A DNA stretch of 64,000 nucleotides from Photobacterium swingsii (GTDB lineage: Bacteria > Pseudomonadota > Gammaproteobacteria > Enterobacterales > Vibrionaceae). The stretch lies in the NCBI RefSeq assembly GCF_024346715.1, contig NZ_AP024852.1:1984001-2048000 (forward strand), given 5' to 3'. This document shows positions 1-9,596 of this stretch, piece by piece; position 1 is the first letter of the stretch, and the number at the start of each line of letters is the position of its first letter. Under the pieces are notes generated by a model. That model ran no database searches. It saw only the letters and a list, made by a program, of their open reading frames with translations, and was not told the origin of the DNA. The position numbers were made by a program, and so were the translations under genes.

Positions 1-748
1 CTTTCTGTTTCACCGACTGCTCTTGTGGCGTACCACTCGCCACCAATTTACGCAAAAGAGGTAACTTTGAAGCAGGTTGGCGTACATCGATATACACTTT
101 ATCGATTTGCTTTATGATCGCCAAAGCTTGGCTATCACCCTTGCTCACCAATGTACCTTCAGTAACAAGAGCCTGCTCAATAATTCCAGATATAGGCGCA
201 CGAATAGTCGCAAACTTTAGGTTTAATTTGCTCTGATCCAATGTCGCTGCATTTTGCATAACATTGGCCGATGCTTTCTTATAATTGAAGTTAGCTTCAT
301 CTAAAGCTTGCTTACTCACCGCACTTGTTTTATCCAGCTCTTGAAGGCGAATATATTGACGCTCAGCTTGTTCTAACGCTACTTTTGCTTGAGCAAGAGA
401 GGCTTCTTTCTCCTGAATGTCGATAACAAAAGGTTCTTTATTGATCTGGAATAATGGCTGCTCACTGGCAGTGACCTCGCCTTGCTTAAATAACCGCTGA
501 GTAATAATGCCACTCACTTGCGGGCGGATTTCTGCAGTTCGAAAAGCGACAACACGCCCTTGCAGTTCATCAAACAAAGTTACTGGCTTTTTCTCGGCTT
601 CAATAACGGAAATATTAGCGGTTAAAGGCGGTTCTATTTCGGCGGCTTCCGTTTTATCGGCGAACAGCCCTCCTTTACATCCCACCAGCAAACTAGTTAC
701 CAGCACAGAGGCAATCAGTAGGCTCGATTTTTGTATATCCACTGTCAT
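1..748 (-). CDS. RND efflux pump periplasmic adaptor subunit, N-terminal part (cut by window edge)
   Basis: The reading frame stays open from an ATG at 748 to the left edge, giving about 249 residues with the C-terminus missing. The N-terminus is a lipoprotein signal (SLLIASVLVTSLLVGC), so the mature protein would be a lipid-anchored periplasmic lipoprotein. Barrel-sandwich sequence (RTAEIRPQVSGIITQ), a coiled-coil hairpin (EKEASLAQAKVALEQAERQ) and a second lipoyl half (FATIRAPISGIIEQ) follow in the order seen in AcrA/MexA adaptors. By family knowledge it links an inner-membrane RND pump to a TolC-type channel. The pump gene should lie beyond the left edge. The substrate cannot be told from the sequence. 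Confidence 0.9.
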   Translation of the reverse strand, partial: MTVDIQKSSLLIASVLVTSLLVGCKGGLFADKTEAAEIEPPLTANISVIEAEKKPVTLFDELQGRVVAFRTAEIRPQVSGIITQRLFKQGEVTASEQPLFQINKEPFVIDIQEKEASLAQAKVALEQAERQYIRLQELDKTSAVSKQALDEANFNYKKASANVMQNAATLDQSKLNLKFATIRAPISGIIEQALVTEGTLVSKGDSQALAIIKQIDKVYIDVRQPASKLPLLRKLVASGTPQEQSVKQK

Positions 749-1045
749 TATTACTCTTCTTCAAATAAGACGTTATCCCACCCACTGGAGATAACCCTTC
801 AATAAAGAAAGCACCATAATAGTTGCAGGGTAAAAACACGGTAAAACACCATGAGTACTTAATGACAAAAACCACACTTACTATATGTTAAGTTAGTCAA
901 TTTCATCGAAGTCAGGCTGACAAGACAGACAGATCTTTACCCTAAATTTACTTATACTGGTATAACCTTCATCATCACAACAACGCGTGCTTTCCAGCAC
1001 CCTTTCGTGAAGTAATGAATCTAAGCAATAAATAAAAAGGTATGT

Positions 1046-1714
1046 ATGACTCGAGTGTTATTGATTGAAGATGATCGTGATCTTGCAGAAACGTTACTGC
1101 AGCTCATGGAGTTTGAAAACATGGTACCCGACTACGCAAGTAACGGTGCTGCGGGCCTAAACCTTGCTCAAACTAATCGTTACGATGTATTAGTGCTTGA
1201 TATTGGCTTGCCAAAAATGGATGGACTGAGTTTGTGTAAACAACTCCGTCAGGAAGGTTGCCAAACTCCTATTTTATTTTTAACGGCGCGCGGCAGTATT
1301 GACGACAAACTCGAAGGGTTTGCCTCTGGTGGTGATGATTATTTAGCAAAACCTTTTGATAACCGTGAATTGCTGGCGCGTATCATGGTGTTATCTGGGC
1401 GTCGTAGTAGTCAAAGCCCTGTGATTAAAATTGATGATTTAGAGCTTGATAACAGTGCCCATAAAGTTGTTCGAGGTGATCACACCATCAAATTAACACC
1501 TGCGTCTTTTACTATTCTCGAAGTTTTAATGCGCGCAAGCCCCAATGTAGTTAGCCGCGAAGATCTAGAAAGTGCACTATGGGGAGATGACGCTCCAAAT
1601 AGCAATACGCTCAAAGCACACATTTATTACTTACGTAAATCCTTAGAGCAAGCACCAGGCGTAAAGCTATTACATACTATTGCGGGTAAAGGCTGGGTTC
1701 TCAAACCAGAGTAA
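1046..1714 (+). CDS. OmpR/PhoB-family response regulator
   Basis: This 222-residue protein has a receiver domain (about 1-115) with acidic residues E8-D9-D10, phospho-acceptor D52 (VLVLDIGLPKMDG) and the conserved lysine in LAKPF. A winged-helix DNA-binding domain (about 125-220) ends in a typical wing (LHTIAGKGWVLKPE). The ATG at 1046 follows an AAAAAGG ribosome site. Its likely partner is the histidine kinase at 2378, same strand, but a prepilin gene on the opposite strand separates them. It should regulate transcription when phosphorylated. The target genes are unknown; the neighbouring efflux adaptor or the pilin gene are possibilities only. Confidence 0.93.
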   Translation: MTRVLLIEDDRDLAETLLQLMEFENMVPDYASNGAAGLNLAQTNRYDVLVLDIGLPKMDGLSLCKQLRQEGCQTPILFLTARGSIDDKLEGFASGGDDYLAKPFDNRELLARIMVLSGRRSSQSPVIKIDDLELDNSAHKVVRGDHTIKLTPASFTILEVLMRASPNVVSREDLESALWGDDAPNSNTLKAHIYYLRKSLEQAPGVKLLHTIAGKGWVLKPE

Positions 1715-1734
1715 ACAACATCCACCTTTTGGTA

Positions 1735-2220
1735 TCAACACTCACTATCATCTAGCAATATTTTTAAAGGCAACAAAGGCTTTGGATAAGAGGCGGTAGT
1801 CACCCCACGAGAAATCAGCAGCAGGCACCGTTCGCTTGGGAAACCGTTTTCAACTTTATTATAATCAAGTACCACATACACCGAGGGCATATCCGTGGTG
1901 CCATGATCAATAATAGTGAAACCGTCGATATTCATGGAAGCCGCAATATTTTTAGCATTGAGCGACATCACGCCTTGGCGGACATAAATACCTGTATTGG
2001 GAATTTCGGTATCATACATAGCGCTTTCAATACCAGCTGTCATTGCTTTTGACATAACAATGCCGTCCGCGGCGTAAAATGCGCCCTTAAAGCCATTGAG
2101 GGTTGCAATTCGTGCATCTCGTTGTGCATTTAAAAAGCGTGGAGCGGCAGTAACCGCTAAAATACCAAGAATAACGATGACAACAACCAGCTCGATAAGC
2201 GTGAAACCTTTACTTTTCAA
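1735..2220 (-). CDS. Type IV prepilin-like protein (MshA-like, N-methylation motif)
   Basis: The 161-residue protein opens with a class III leader: MKSKG, then the mature start FTLIELVVVIVILG, with Glu at mature position 5. This is the prepilin-peptidase cleavage and N-methylation signal. The next stretch (APRFLNAQRDARIATLNGFKGA) resembles MSHA major pilins of Vibrionaceae. Two cysteines near the C-terminus (CLLLIS and the final DSEC) could form a pilin disulfide loop. No pilus assembly genes are nearby, so it is an orphan subunit or minor pilin. It converges with the response regulator (20 bases apart) and lies between the two halves of the two-component system. Confidence 0.85.
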   Translation of the reverse strand: MKSKGFTLIELVVVIVILGILAVTAAPRFLNAQRDARIATLNGFKGAFYAADGIVMSKAMTAGIESAMYDTEIPNTGIYVRQGVMSLNAKNIAASMNIDGFTIIDHGTTDMPSVYVVLDYNKVENGFPSERCLLLISRGVTTASYPKPLLPLKILLDDSEC

Positions 2221-2377
2221 GAGTGCCCCCTAGATACCAACTGATGCCAAAGTAGCATATCAACATGGTTGCAGCATTGCTTTTAAAGGTTTTTATTTCC
2301 AAAATTACAGGTTAAGCATAACTTCAGCCATATTGACTTAACCAAACCCATTCTTATAAGGATTTTTAAGTAGCCAT

Positions 2378-3661
2378 ATGAAAATTAACCAAAGTTTATT
2401 ACGCATTGTTTTAACCTTTATCATCAGCACTATCCTTATTCTTATCCTTGGCTATTCACTGCTGGCTAGAAGCTTTTACTTATGGGGATTAGATAATTCG
2501 CTAGCAATGAACGCTATCCATATCGAGAAGTTGATCAATATTCAAGGCTACGAAACAGTCGAATCTAAGCTGGATGTTATTGATACCGATCTTTACCCTA
2601 ACTACCAATCGTTGCCTGACGTCATAAAATCAAATTACGCGCCAGAGGATTTCTCCACTCAAGATCACTATAGTTTTGAAGTGAAAGATGCATGGTATGA
2701 CTACCCTGAAGCGGCTTACTTCATCCATCCTGCAAAGTCAGCCAACGGTGAGATGTACTTTATTGTCAATGTCTTCGATGATCAGTTCCTTGTAACTGAA
2801 TTTGAAAGGATCATGGTTGAATCAAAAATGCCTTCTATAGGGTCCGTTGCTATTGTGGCTATTTTAACCTTTATGCTCATCGGATTTTCATTAGCACAAT
2901 ACATTGCCCGCCCTGTCAGTAAACTTCACCAGTGGGCACAGCAATTAACATTAAAAACCATCGCAGACCCTGTACCTGCTTTTGGTTTTCGCGAGCTCGA
3001 TGAGCTGGCTGAAAAAATTCACACTAACCTACAAAACATCGAAAAAACCTTAAGCCGAGAATCTCAATTCCTTCAGCATGCAAGCCATGAACTGAGAACA
3101 CCGATTGCCGTCATTTTAAGTAATGCATCCTTAATGGAGCACATGTGGCACGATGCGCCACCAGCTTGCCAGAAGCCGTTAGATCGTATTAACCGTGCGG
3201 GACTAACCATGAGCCATTTAACAGAAACCCTACTCTGGTTAACTCGAAATAAAGACTATCAACCCAAGATTGAAACCTTCAACCTCAGCCATTTAACAGA
3301 AGAATTAGTAGAAGAACACCAATACTTGTTGGGTGGCAAAGATGTGACAGTAGAATTAGCGCTCTCGTCTGTCACGCAATCACTACCCAAAGTGATGATA
3401 CGCATCATCATTGCTAACTTGATCCGCAACGCCATGCAACACACAGATAGTGGTCATATTTTGATAAAACTTGAGCAAGAAACCCTAACCATAGTCAATT
3501 GGGGGGAGTTATTAACTGGAGAGAAAAGTGATGGTTTTGGTTTAGGCATTAAATTGGTAAAACAGATATGCACTAACCAAGGCTGGCATTATCAACAAGA
3601 TGTGGTCCACGATGCCTGTACTGTTGAAGTCATATTCACCACAACGAAGCGAAAAGCGTAA
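2378..3661 (+). CDS. Sensor histidine kinase
   Basis: The 427-residue protein has a membrane segment at about 8-30, a periplasmic sensor region at about 31-150, and a second membrane segment at about 153-175 that runs into a HAMP-like linker (ARPVSKLHQWAQQL). The H-box is QHASHELRTPIAVIL with phospho-acceptor H237. The N-box is IANLIRNAMQHTDSG and the G-box GFGLGIKLVKQ, so the kinase core looks intact. The likely partner is the OmpR-type regulator at 1046. The sensor region matches no fold I recognise, so the signal is unknown. The gene is monocistronic in appearance and ends before a large inverted repeat. Confidence 0.92.
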   Translation: MKINQSLLRIVLTFIISTILILILGYSLLARSFYLWGLDNSLAMNAIHIEKLINIQGYETVESKLDVIDTDLYPNYQSLPDVIKSNYAPEDFSTQDHYSFEVKDAWYDYPEAAYFIHPAKSANGEMYFIVNVFDDQFLVTEFERIMVESKMPSIGSVAIVAILTFMLIGFSLAQYIARPVSKLHQWAQQLTLKTIADPVPAFGFRELDELAEKIHTNLQNIEKTLSRESQFLQHASHELRTPIAVILSNASLMEHMWHDAPPACQKPLDRINRAGLTMSHLTETLLWLTRNKDYQPKIETFNLSHLTEELVEEHQYLLGGKDVTVELALSSVTQSLPKVMIRIIIANLIRNAMQHTDSGHILIKLEQETLTIVNWGELLTGEKSDGFGLGIKLVKQICTNQGWHYQQDVVHDACTVEVIFTTTKRKA

Positions 3662-3703
3662 GAGCCATCACGTTTCGTTCAGTAAATTGCGCGAAATGAA
3701 AAC

Positions 3704-3758
3704 ACTAACCAACCCTCTGGCGTTTCCTCACTGTTGGGTTTCCAAGAGGTTGGTTAGT
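3704..3758. terminator. Inverted repeat between convergent genes, likely bidirectional terminator
   Basis: ACTAACCAACC-CTCT at 3704-3718 pairs with AGAGGTTGGTTAGT at 3745-3758, with a one-base bulge. It sits between the histidine kinase (ending 3661) and azlD (ending 3780), the expected place for a shared terminator. The T-tract after it is short. Confidence 0.55.
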
Positions 3759-3779
3759 AATAGGTTTTAATAGCGATGC

Positions 3780-4097
3780 TCAACGAAGCAGATAGAGATT
3801 AAAAAACAAAAAAGCCCCCATGCTCAGAATAATAGATAACAACACATTACTGGTTTTCCAGACCAATAAAGCTGTGATTACCGCTGCAAGTAAATAAGGG
3901 TTGGTTAAACTCACAGACAATTCCCCCTTAGGAAGGAAAATAATCGGCGCCCAAATAGCCGTTAAAATTGCAGGGCTAGAATAGCTCAGTAACCTTAGAG
4001 CATGTTTATTTAGCTTTAATGGTACTCGCGGCTCAAGGAAAACATAACGGCTAAAAAACACGATAGCCGTCATTGCAAGTATCGATAACATTATCAT
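3780..4097 (-). CDS. azlD: AzlD-family branched-chain amino acid transport subunit
   Basis: The 105-residue, almost entirely hydrophobic protein has three to four predicted membrane segments and the AzlD-type internal sequence LRLLSYSSPAILTAIWAPI. With AzlC it forms a two-component exporter of branched-chain amino acids or analogues in the inner membrane. Its ATG overlaps the azlC stop codon (ATGA), which points to translational coupling. An AraC-type regulator lies just upstream of azlC. The substrate is not determined by the sequence. Confidence 0.88.
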   Translation of the reverse strand: MIMLSILAMTAIVFFSRYVFLEPRVPLKLNKHALRLLSYSSPAILTAIWAPIIFLPKGELSVSLTNPYLLAAVITALLVWKTSNVLLSIILSMGAFLFFNLYLLR

Positions 4098-4870
4098 TTC
4101 TGTTCTCCATCTGATTGCGTCTCAACGCGTTTCTTAGAAGAAGTTTGGTGCTCATTTCCATTTAGTAACGTCTCGCACATATACCCGGTTACCATTCCAA
4201 ATATCGATGCAATCATTAAGGCAGCATCAACCTGCATAAGTGTTAAAAGCACAGATACAACTAAAGAGGCACCGACAGAGGCTAAAAGCGGTATCGATTT
4301 TATTTGCGGAATAACCAATGCAATAAAGGTCGCGGCAACCGCAAATTCCAACCCCACCTCATTCAAAGAAGGAAACTGACTACCCGCGACAATGCCTACA
4401 AAACTCGCCAGATTCCATATTAGGTAAAACGAGCCACCCGCCCCCGCGGCGAACCAAGGGTTAAAGGCTTTATCAGGTTGCCCACCACACACAGCAAACA
4501 GCTCGTCAGTAAGCCAAAACCCTAAAATTAAACGCCACCGCATTGGAAGATTACTGATCTTGCCTCTCATAGACACGCTATATAAAAAATGGCGCGAAGT
4601 AATGAAAAACGTCGTGACCAACATAGTGCCTATGCCTACACCGGCTTTAAACATCCCCGCAGCCACTAATTGTGCCGAGCCTGCAAACAGTACCGCTGAC
4701 ATCGCCTGTGCTTCGACACCAGATAACCCTGCATCAATAGCGTATGAGCCCGCTAAAATCCCCCAAGGGATCACCGCAATACTCAACGGTAATACCGCTA
4801 CTACACCTTGCCAGAATGGTGATTTTCTCTCTCTAGATTGCTTGTTTCTTTTGGTGTTGTTTTGAACCAC
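4094..4870 (-). CDS. azlC: AzlC-family branched-chain amino acid permease subunit
   Basis: The 258-residue integral membrane protein carries AzlC signature stretches: PWGILAGSYAIDAGLS near the N-terminus, SAVLFAGSAQLVAAGMF, and TTFFITSRHFLYSVSM. It has a polar N-terminus of about 20 residues and a polar C-terminal tail of about 25 residues, both probably cytoplasmic. By family, AzlC is the larger subunit of an AzlCD exporter of branched-chain amino acids. It is followed with a 4-base overlap by azlD, and lies 81 bases downstream of the AraC-type gene on the same strand, so the three may form one operon. Confidence 0.9.
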   Translation of the reverse strand: MVQNNTKRNKQSRERKSPFWQGVVAVLPLSIAVIPWGILAGSYAIDAGLSGVEAQAMSAVLFAGSAQLVAAGMFKAGVGIGTMLVTTFFITSRHFLYSVSMRGKISNLPMRWRLILGFWLTDELFAVCGGQPDKAFNPWFAAGAGGSFYLIWNLASFVGIVAGSQFPSLNEVGLEFAVAATFIALVIPQIKSIPLLASVGASLVVSVLLTLMQVDAALMIASIFGMVTGYMCETLLNGNEHQTSSKKRVETQSDGEQK

Positions 4871-4951
4871 GACTTCACCTTATTGTTTCATTTTATTCAT
4901 CACTTTCTTCAATCTAGTTTTTGCGGGTAATTTACGATTGTACAAACTTGC

Positions 4952-5785
4952 TCAGCGCCTTTTTATATACTGGCCAGGTGTATAACCATTGGCTTTTTTA
5001 AAATGACGGTGAAAATGACTTTGATCGTGAAAACCGCATTCCTGCGCTGTATCTGAAATGCTATGGCCCTGCTTTAGCAATTTTCTGGCGAATCGTAATC
5101 GCGACTGGATTTGGTATGCATGAGGAGGGAGACCGAACTCTTTTTGGAAAGATCGCACCAAATGGTAAGGGCTAATTGCTGCCAATTTAGCCAAGTCATC
5201 TAATGACACATCCGCTTGGGGATAATCATCCAGAAACTCTTTTACCAGTAACAGCTGTTTCTGTGCCTTAGTTTCAAAATTGGGATAAAGCCTTGATTTA
5301 CCATGCTTGCCCATTAACTTAACCAAGGCGCCGTAAATCAAGGTCTCTCTTAATAACCGGTTATCTGAATTTTCTAACGTATTGAAAACAAGGCGGAGTT
5401 GATTCGCTAATTCAGGATCGGAAATAACGGCATTCGGGAAATATGGCGCACCATAGTTAGGCAAATAAAGGTCTTTCGTTAGCTGCTCTAATTGCTGTGG
5501 GAGCGGATACATAGCGCGGTACGCCCAGCCGCCTTCTGTCGCTGAATGGCCACTATGCACTTCATCGGCATTCACTAGAATAATGGTATCTTGCGGCGCT
5601 ACATGATGTCCGCCTGTGCGATAAAAACGCTGCGCCCCCGTTTCAATCACCCCTATGGTATAGCCCTCATGACTATGGCGTGAAAAGTTCTGCTTTTCGT
5701 ATTCGGCATCAAGAATTTCAAGACCACCCAGTTCATCAGTGATCTTATAGTCAGCTCTTTCTTTACTGCTTTTCTTGTTAGCCAT
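4952..5785 (-). CDS. AraC-family transcriptional regulator
   Basis: The 277-residue protein has an N-terminal cupin-like sensing domain (about 35-120; HSHEGYTIGVIETG and a later HSGH) and a C-terminal double helix-turn-helix (about 180-275). The latter has the usual AraC features: LDDLAKLAAISPYHLVRSFQ for the first motif and SISDTAQECGFHDQSHFHRH for the second, then the GYTPGQY end. AraC regulators of this layout commonly sit beside azlCD, and here it directly precedes them. The likely job is ligand-dependent control of the exporter; the ligand is an inference. Confidence 0.9.
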   Translation of the reverse strand: MANKKSSKERADYKITDELGGLEILDAEYEKQNFSRHSHEGYTIGVIETGAQRFYRTGGHHVAPQDTIILVNADEVHSGHSATEGGWAYRAMYPLPQQLEQLTKDLYLPNYGAPYFPNAVISDPELANQLRLVFNTLENSDNRLLRETLIYGALVKLMGKHGKSRLYPNFETKAQKQLLLVKEFLDDYPQADVSLDDLAKLAAISPYHLVRSFQKEFGLPPHAYQIQSRLRFARKLLKQGHSISDTAQECGFHDQSHFHRHFKKANGYTPGQYIKRR

Positions 5786-5952
5786 TCAATCTCGATTATT
5801 TCTCTAAGTTCAACGCAATGTTTCAGCTTCAGTCTAGCGTACACCTCACAGATATTTTTGTACAAAATTGCGCTTTACAGACAAATATCGAACCAAATAA
5901 ACACCTACACAAGCAAGTAACGTTAGTCTCCTCCATTAATATTAAAAGAATA

Positions 5953-5980
5953 AGCTCTTACCCTAAGACGAATAAGAGCT
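5953..5980 (-). terminator. Terminator after trhO
   Basis: AGCTCTTA (5953-5960) pairs with TAAGAGCT (5973-5980). Read on the minus strand, the stem is followed by TATTCTTTTAATATT. It lies just past the trhO stop codon. Confidence 0.55.
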
Positions 5981-5989
5981 GAAACCCTA

Positions 5990-6979
5990 CTATTTCATTT
6001 TTTGGCCTGAACGCTGTTGCGCTTTCATTGCCAGTTTTGCTTTTTTACGTTGCTCTATTAATTGCGCAGCATCACCACCAACATGAACTTCTCCACGTGC
6101 GATAGACAACTGCACTTGTTTTTCTCGCTCACGAAAACGGGCTTTTTGCTCATCACTGTGCTTATCAACACATTTAGGGCAGCTCACCCCTTTTTCAAAA
6201 TATTCAGACGCTTGATCAGCACGGGTGATCGGTAAGCGACAAGCATTACACACATCATAATCACTGCGTTCTAGCTGGTGATTAACCGCCACACGCCCAT
6301 CAAAGACGTAGCAATCCCCTTCCCACATACTTTCTTCTTGTGGGACTTCTTCAAGGTACTTAAGAATACCGCCTTCTAAGTGGTACACTTCATCGAAGCC
6401 TTGTTCTTTCAAATAGGCTGTTGATTTTTCACAACGAATACCACCAGTGCAGAACATAGCGACTTTCTTATGCTTGGTTGGATCTAAATTCTCTGCGACA
6501 TATTGTGGAAATTCGCGGAATGTTTCTGTATTGGGATTCACCGCATTCTTAAAGGTACCAATATCCACTTCGTAATCATTACGCGTATCAACCAGTAGCA
6601 CTTCTGGATCAGATATCAGATCGTTCCAATCGCTTGGCTTAACGTATGTCCCTACAAGGTTAAGAGGATCGATCCCCTCTACACCCATGGTCACAATTTC
6701 TTTTTTTAGTTTTACTTTAGTCCGATTAAAAGGCAGCTCTTTAGTGAACGACTCTTTGTAAACAACATCGGCAAGACGAGTATCTTGCTTAAACCATTGC
6801 AGCAAGGCATCAATTGATGATCGCTTACCTGCAACCGTTCCGTTGATACCTTCACTTGCCAGTAGCAAAGTACCGCGAATGTTATTTGCTTCTAGAAGAT
6901 CCGTGAGTGGCTGCCGAATAGCTTTATAATCGTTAAGCATGACAAATTTATAGAGTGCACATACAACATATTGAGACAT
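5990..6979 (-). CDS. trhO: tRNA uridine(34) hydroxylase (rhodanese family)
   Basis: The 329-residue protein matches the TrhO/YceA (UPF0176) family in length and layout. It has an N-terminal acylphosphatase-like region with [11 protein letters not shown], then a rhodanese domain (about 125-220) with active-site loop [10 protein letters not shown] and catalytic C177. A C-terminal part has paired cysteines (CNACRLP and SCPKCVDKH) that look like a zinc site. The enzyme forms 5-hydroxyuridine at tRNA position 34, the oxygen-dependent first step towards 5-methoxyuridine or 5-carboxymethoxyuridine. It is a single gene with its own terminator. Confidence 0.95.
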   Translation of the reverse strand: MSQYVVCALYKFVMLNDYKAIRQPLTDLLEANNIRGTLLLASEGINGTVAGKRSSIDALLQWFKQDTRLADVVYKESFTKELPFNRTKVKLKKEIVTMGVEGIDPLNLVGTYVKPSDWNDLISDPEVLLVDTRNDYEVDIGTFKNAVNPNTETFREFPQYVAENLDPTKHKKVAMFCTGGIRCEKSTAYLKEQGFDEVYHLEGGILKYLEEVPQEESMWEGDCYVFDGRVAVNHQLERSDYDVCNACRLPITRADQASEYFEKGVSCPKCVDKHSDEQKARFREREKQVQLSIARGEVHVGGDAAQLIEQRKKAKLAMKAQQRSGQKMK

Positions 6980-7282
6980 GTTTTATCCTTCTGCGGGCTG
7001 GAACGTAAATCCAGTGCGGGTCTTTTACAGACTTATTAAAATCACACGAAGTATAACGAAGCATAGCGAGGACAAAAACCAACAAAAAACAGGGCTATAT
7101 AGCATTACAAATTGCAAGGGTTAGTAATCTAAAGATAAGTAATAAGCACTGAGTCAGTATATTAACAACCATAACTTTAGCACTAAACTAACATGGGTCA
7201 GGCTATGTTATTTAGTAAAGAATAACTCTACCGAAGCAACACACACCTGACCCAAATTGTTCCAAACCAACAGTTAATTCAG
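6980..7282. other. Intergenic region between the toxin gene and trhO
   Basis: No coding potential is seen. It contains the ribosome site of trhO (AAGGATAAA before 6979) and an inverted repeat described separately at 7194-7254. The rest is AT-rich and shows no clear signal. Confidence 0.5.
7194..7254. repeat. 9-bp perfect inverted repeat downstream of the toxin gene
   Basis: TGGGTCAGG (7194-7202) pairs with CCTGACCCA (7246-7254) around a 43-base loop. The stem is perfect but no T-run follows, so a simple intrinsic terminator is unlikely. It could be a binding site pair or the ends of a tiny decayed insertion. It lies just beyond the 3' end of the toxin gene. Confidence 0.4.
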
Positions 7283-9100
7283 TTAACCGCCTACATTAAA
7301 ATCACCAAGACGAGAGTCAAATAAATTATCATTTGATGCTGCCTCCGCTGACTCTATTTGTGAAACATTAATCTGACTACCGTCTTCCGTAGGTTGAAGT
7401 ACTTTCAAACCATTAATACCTTGAGTATACAAGAGGGAGAAGTTACGAGTTTCATCGTACCACTGCCAAATAAGGTTATTGTTATTCGTCGTGCGTGAAC
7501 AATCTGCAATCGACAATTGCTCCTGCTGAGTTGATAAACACTTATTAATGTCTTTAGCATACACATACTTTTTATTATTCGGCGTATAATAGAAAAGCTG
7601 GCGTGTATCTTCTTTTTTACAATCGGAAAGCGAAACGAAATTATCCGGTTTTACCGTCAAGCATTGTGATTGACGGTCTGATCCTTTTAAGGACGATAAT
7701 GTTACAGGTTGAGCACCAGAGAATATTGAACTGTTCCAATCAACAGTAAATTGAGTAGATTTACTATATTGATGTAATCTGAACTTTTTATCATATGGAT
7801 TGTAACCAGCTTGTGAACCATGGTAATAAAGCCGTCCAGCAGCCCAATAGCTATACCCGAGGACATTCATCCCTGTCACAGTGGCCTTTATGTTCAGCGT
7901 TGATAGCCCAGTTTTATAATATGGGCTGGCATATGTTGAAGAGAAAACGGGCACAAAACCATTTGAATATGGTGTTCCTTCCAATTTACTTAAATCAAGA
8001 GGATCATCGTAGGAGCTACTCGCGTAATTCCAGCACCAGTTTTCTGTATTCTTCAACAGGTTACAATACCCCTTGTAATCCGTAATATGAGAACCGTAAC
8101 GTTTATTACGATAAGTGATATTAAATGACTGAGTTCCATTACTTACATCAAACCCCATGTAGTCACCATTTTCGTAAGTCACCGTCTCTGATGTTTTCAC
8201 ACCTACAGACTTAATAGGTACCTTAGGGATACTAATGCCTATATTAATATCGACAGTTGAGGTTTTACTGAACTTAGAAAGGTTCTTATCGGTATTTTTC
8301 GGCACAAAGTCATAGAGCTCAATATCACTATCTTGTAGAGAGGTACTGATTGAAACTTGGTCGAGATAATCAGGGTAAGAGTAATAACGCGACTGATGCG
8401 CGGCGTAACCATCCTGAGTCCAACTCCGAGGCCACTCACCTGTCGCATGAAAGTTAACACCAGGACTCTTCACTAAGCTCACTCTCACGAACTTCTTATT
8501 GTCAGGGGAAATTTGGCCAAATTGGTGAAAGAATGGATAACGTGAAAAAAAATCCAGCTTATATTCAAATACTGCTTTCTGACTACCATTGAAACGCTCT
8601 GTATTTGAAAAAGGGATTTCTTCTCTCACATATTTCGTTGTTACCATGTTTTGTTGTGAGCTATTACCGCTCATATTTACAGAGCGCGCGTACCTGCGAT
8701 GCGAAGCTGTGTTGGAAGAAGTATGGCTTTGTAGCGGTTTATCGATTTCAGAGAGAAGCTTATCCGGTTTTATCTCATCAAATAAGCTAATTACACTTTC
8801 AGTTTGACTATAAGGGTTTTTGATAAGTACATAAGGATGTTCAAAGCCAACACCAATCAAGTGAGCAGTTTTCTCTTTTCTTTTTTGTACATCCACTGTG
8901 GAAGAATTGATAAAAATATATTGGTCACAACCGATCGGAATAGGTTTCTCATCTTGGTTTGAAAGATCAACAAAGCACCTTTCATCATATGAGATTGCAC
9001 CAGTGAGAATTGACTGAATTTCTTCATTACTCATATTTTGTGCAAATGAGCTCGAAGCAAACAGCAAGCTAAAAGAGCCTAACGCCATTACAGTTTTCAT
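7283..9100 (-). CDS. Leukocidin-family pore-forming cytolysin (VCC/phobalysin-like)
   Basis: I chose the ATG at 9100 (605 residues): the in-frame ATG at 9112 has no ribosome site, while GGAAACC precedes 9100. The order is a signal peptide (MKTVMALGSFSLLFASSSFAQ), a pro-domain to about residue 145, a leukocidin-type beta-barrel toxin domain (about 155-450; aromatic-rich stretches such as SRYPFFHQFGQ and the WPRSW region), and a C-terminal ricin-type beta-trefoil (about 460-590; QCLTVKPDNFVSLSDC, LIWQWYDE). V. cholerae cytolysin has a further beta-prism lectin domain; this protein stops after the trefoil, as do phobalysins and V. vulnificus hemolysin. It should be secreted as a protoxin that forms heptameric pores in host membranes. 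Confidence 0.9.
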   Translation of the reverse strand: MKTVMALGSFSLLFASSSFAQNMSNEEIQSILTGAISYDERCFVDLSNQDEKPIPIGCDQYIFINSSTVDVQKRKEKTAHLIGVGFEHPYVLIKNPYSQTESVISLFDEIKPDKLLSEIDKPLQSHTSSNTASHRRYARSVNMSGNSSQQNMVTTKYVREEIPFSNTERFNGSQKAVFEYKLDFFSRYPFFHQFGQISPDNKKFVRVSLVKSPGVNFHATGEWPRSWTQDGYAAHQSRYYSYPDYLDQVSISTSLQDSDIELYDFVPKNTDKNLSKFSKTSTVDINIGISIPKVPIKSVGVKTSETVTYENGDYMGFDVSNGTQSFNITYRNKRYGSHITDYKGYCNLLKNTENWCWNYASSSYDDPLDLSKLEGTPYSNGFVPVFSSTYASPYYKTGLSTLNIKATVTGMNVLGYSYWAAGRLYYHGSQAGYNPYDKKFRLHQYSKSTQFTVDWNSSIFSGAQPVTLSSLKGSDRQSQCLTVKPDNFVSLSDCKKEDTRQLFYYTPNNKKYVYAKDINKCLSTQQEQLSIADCSRTTNNNNLIWQWYDETRNFSLLYTQGINGLKVLQPTEDGSQINVSQIESAEAASNDNLFDSRLGDFNVGG

Positions 9101-9596
9101 TTTGGTTTCCATAATAAATAATATTTAATATGATGCATCAGTTGAACATCACAATTTTATTAGTATCACAGTTATAAATTTATCTTTATAAAAGTTTTTA
9201 TTGATGTGCAATAAATCAAATACCAAACGTTTGCTATTTTAATGCAGATGACTTATACCAATTGTCCTTTGCTGTTCAAGCACAATTATTTTGTATTAGT
9301 AACTTTAAAGTAAAATATCTTATCTACTTTTAATCCAATTTATTTAACCCGAAATCACTATGATGTTTTTACCCAATGATACGATACTTTATAAATAACA
9401 TATTACGTTATTACTATACGGTACAACTTTAGTGATTTTATAATCATATCATCCCTCTTTAAATATTTATAAATACTGACCTTTAAAATAACTATTTCCC
9501 TGAAGGTAAATATCCACTTCATCATTCCTATAAACTTAGCGCTATTTCTGTAACGACGAACTGCTCCGTTTTGAGCCTGTCAGCTAGAATTATGGA
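9101..9596. other. AT-rich intergenic region upstream of the cytolysin gene
   Basis: About 500 bases lie between two divergent genes. The sequence is very AT-rich, with runs such as AATAATATTTAATATGATGC. It must hold the toxin promoter and probably its regulatory sites. I see no credible gene, no convincing Fur or CRP palindrome, and no terminator. Confidence 0.5.
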
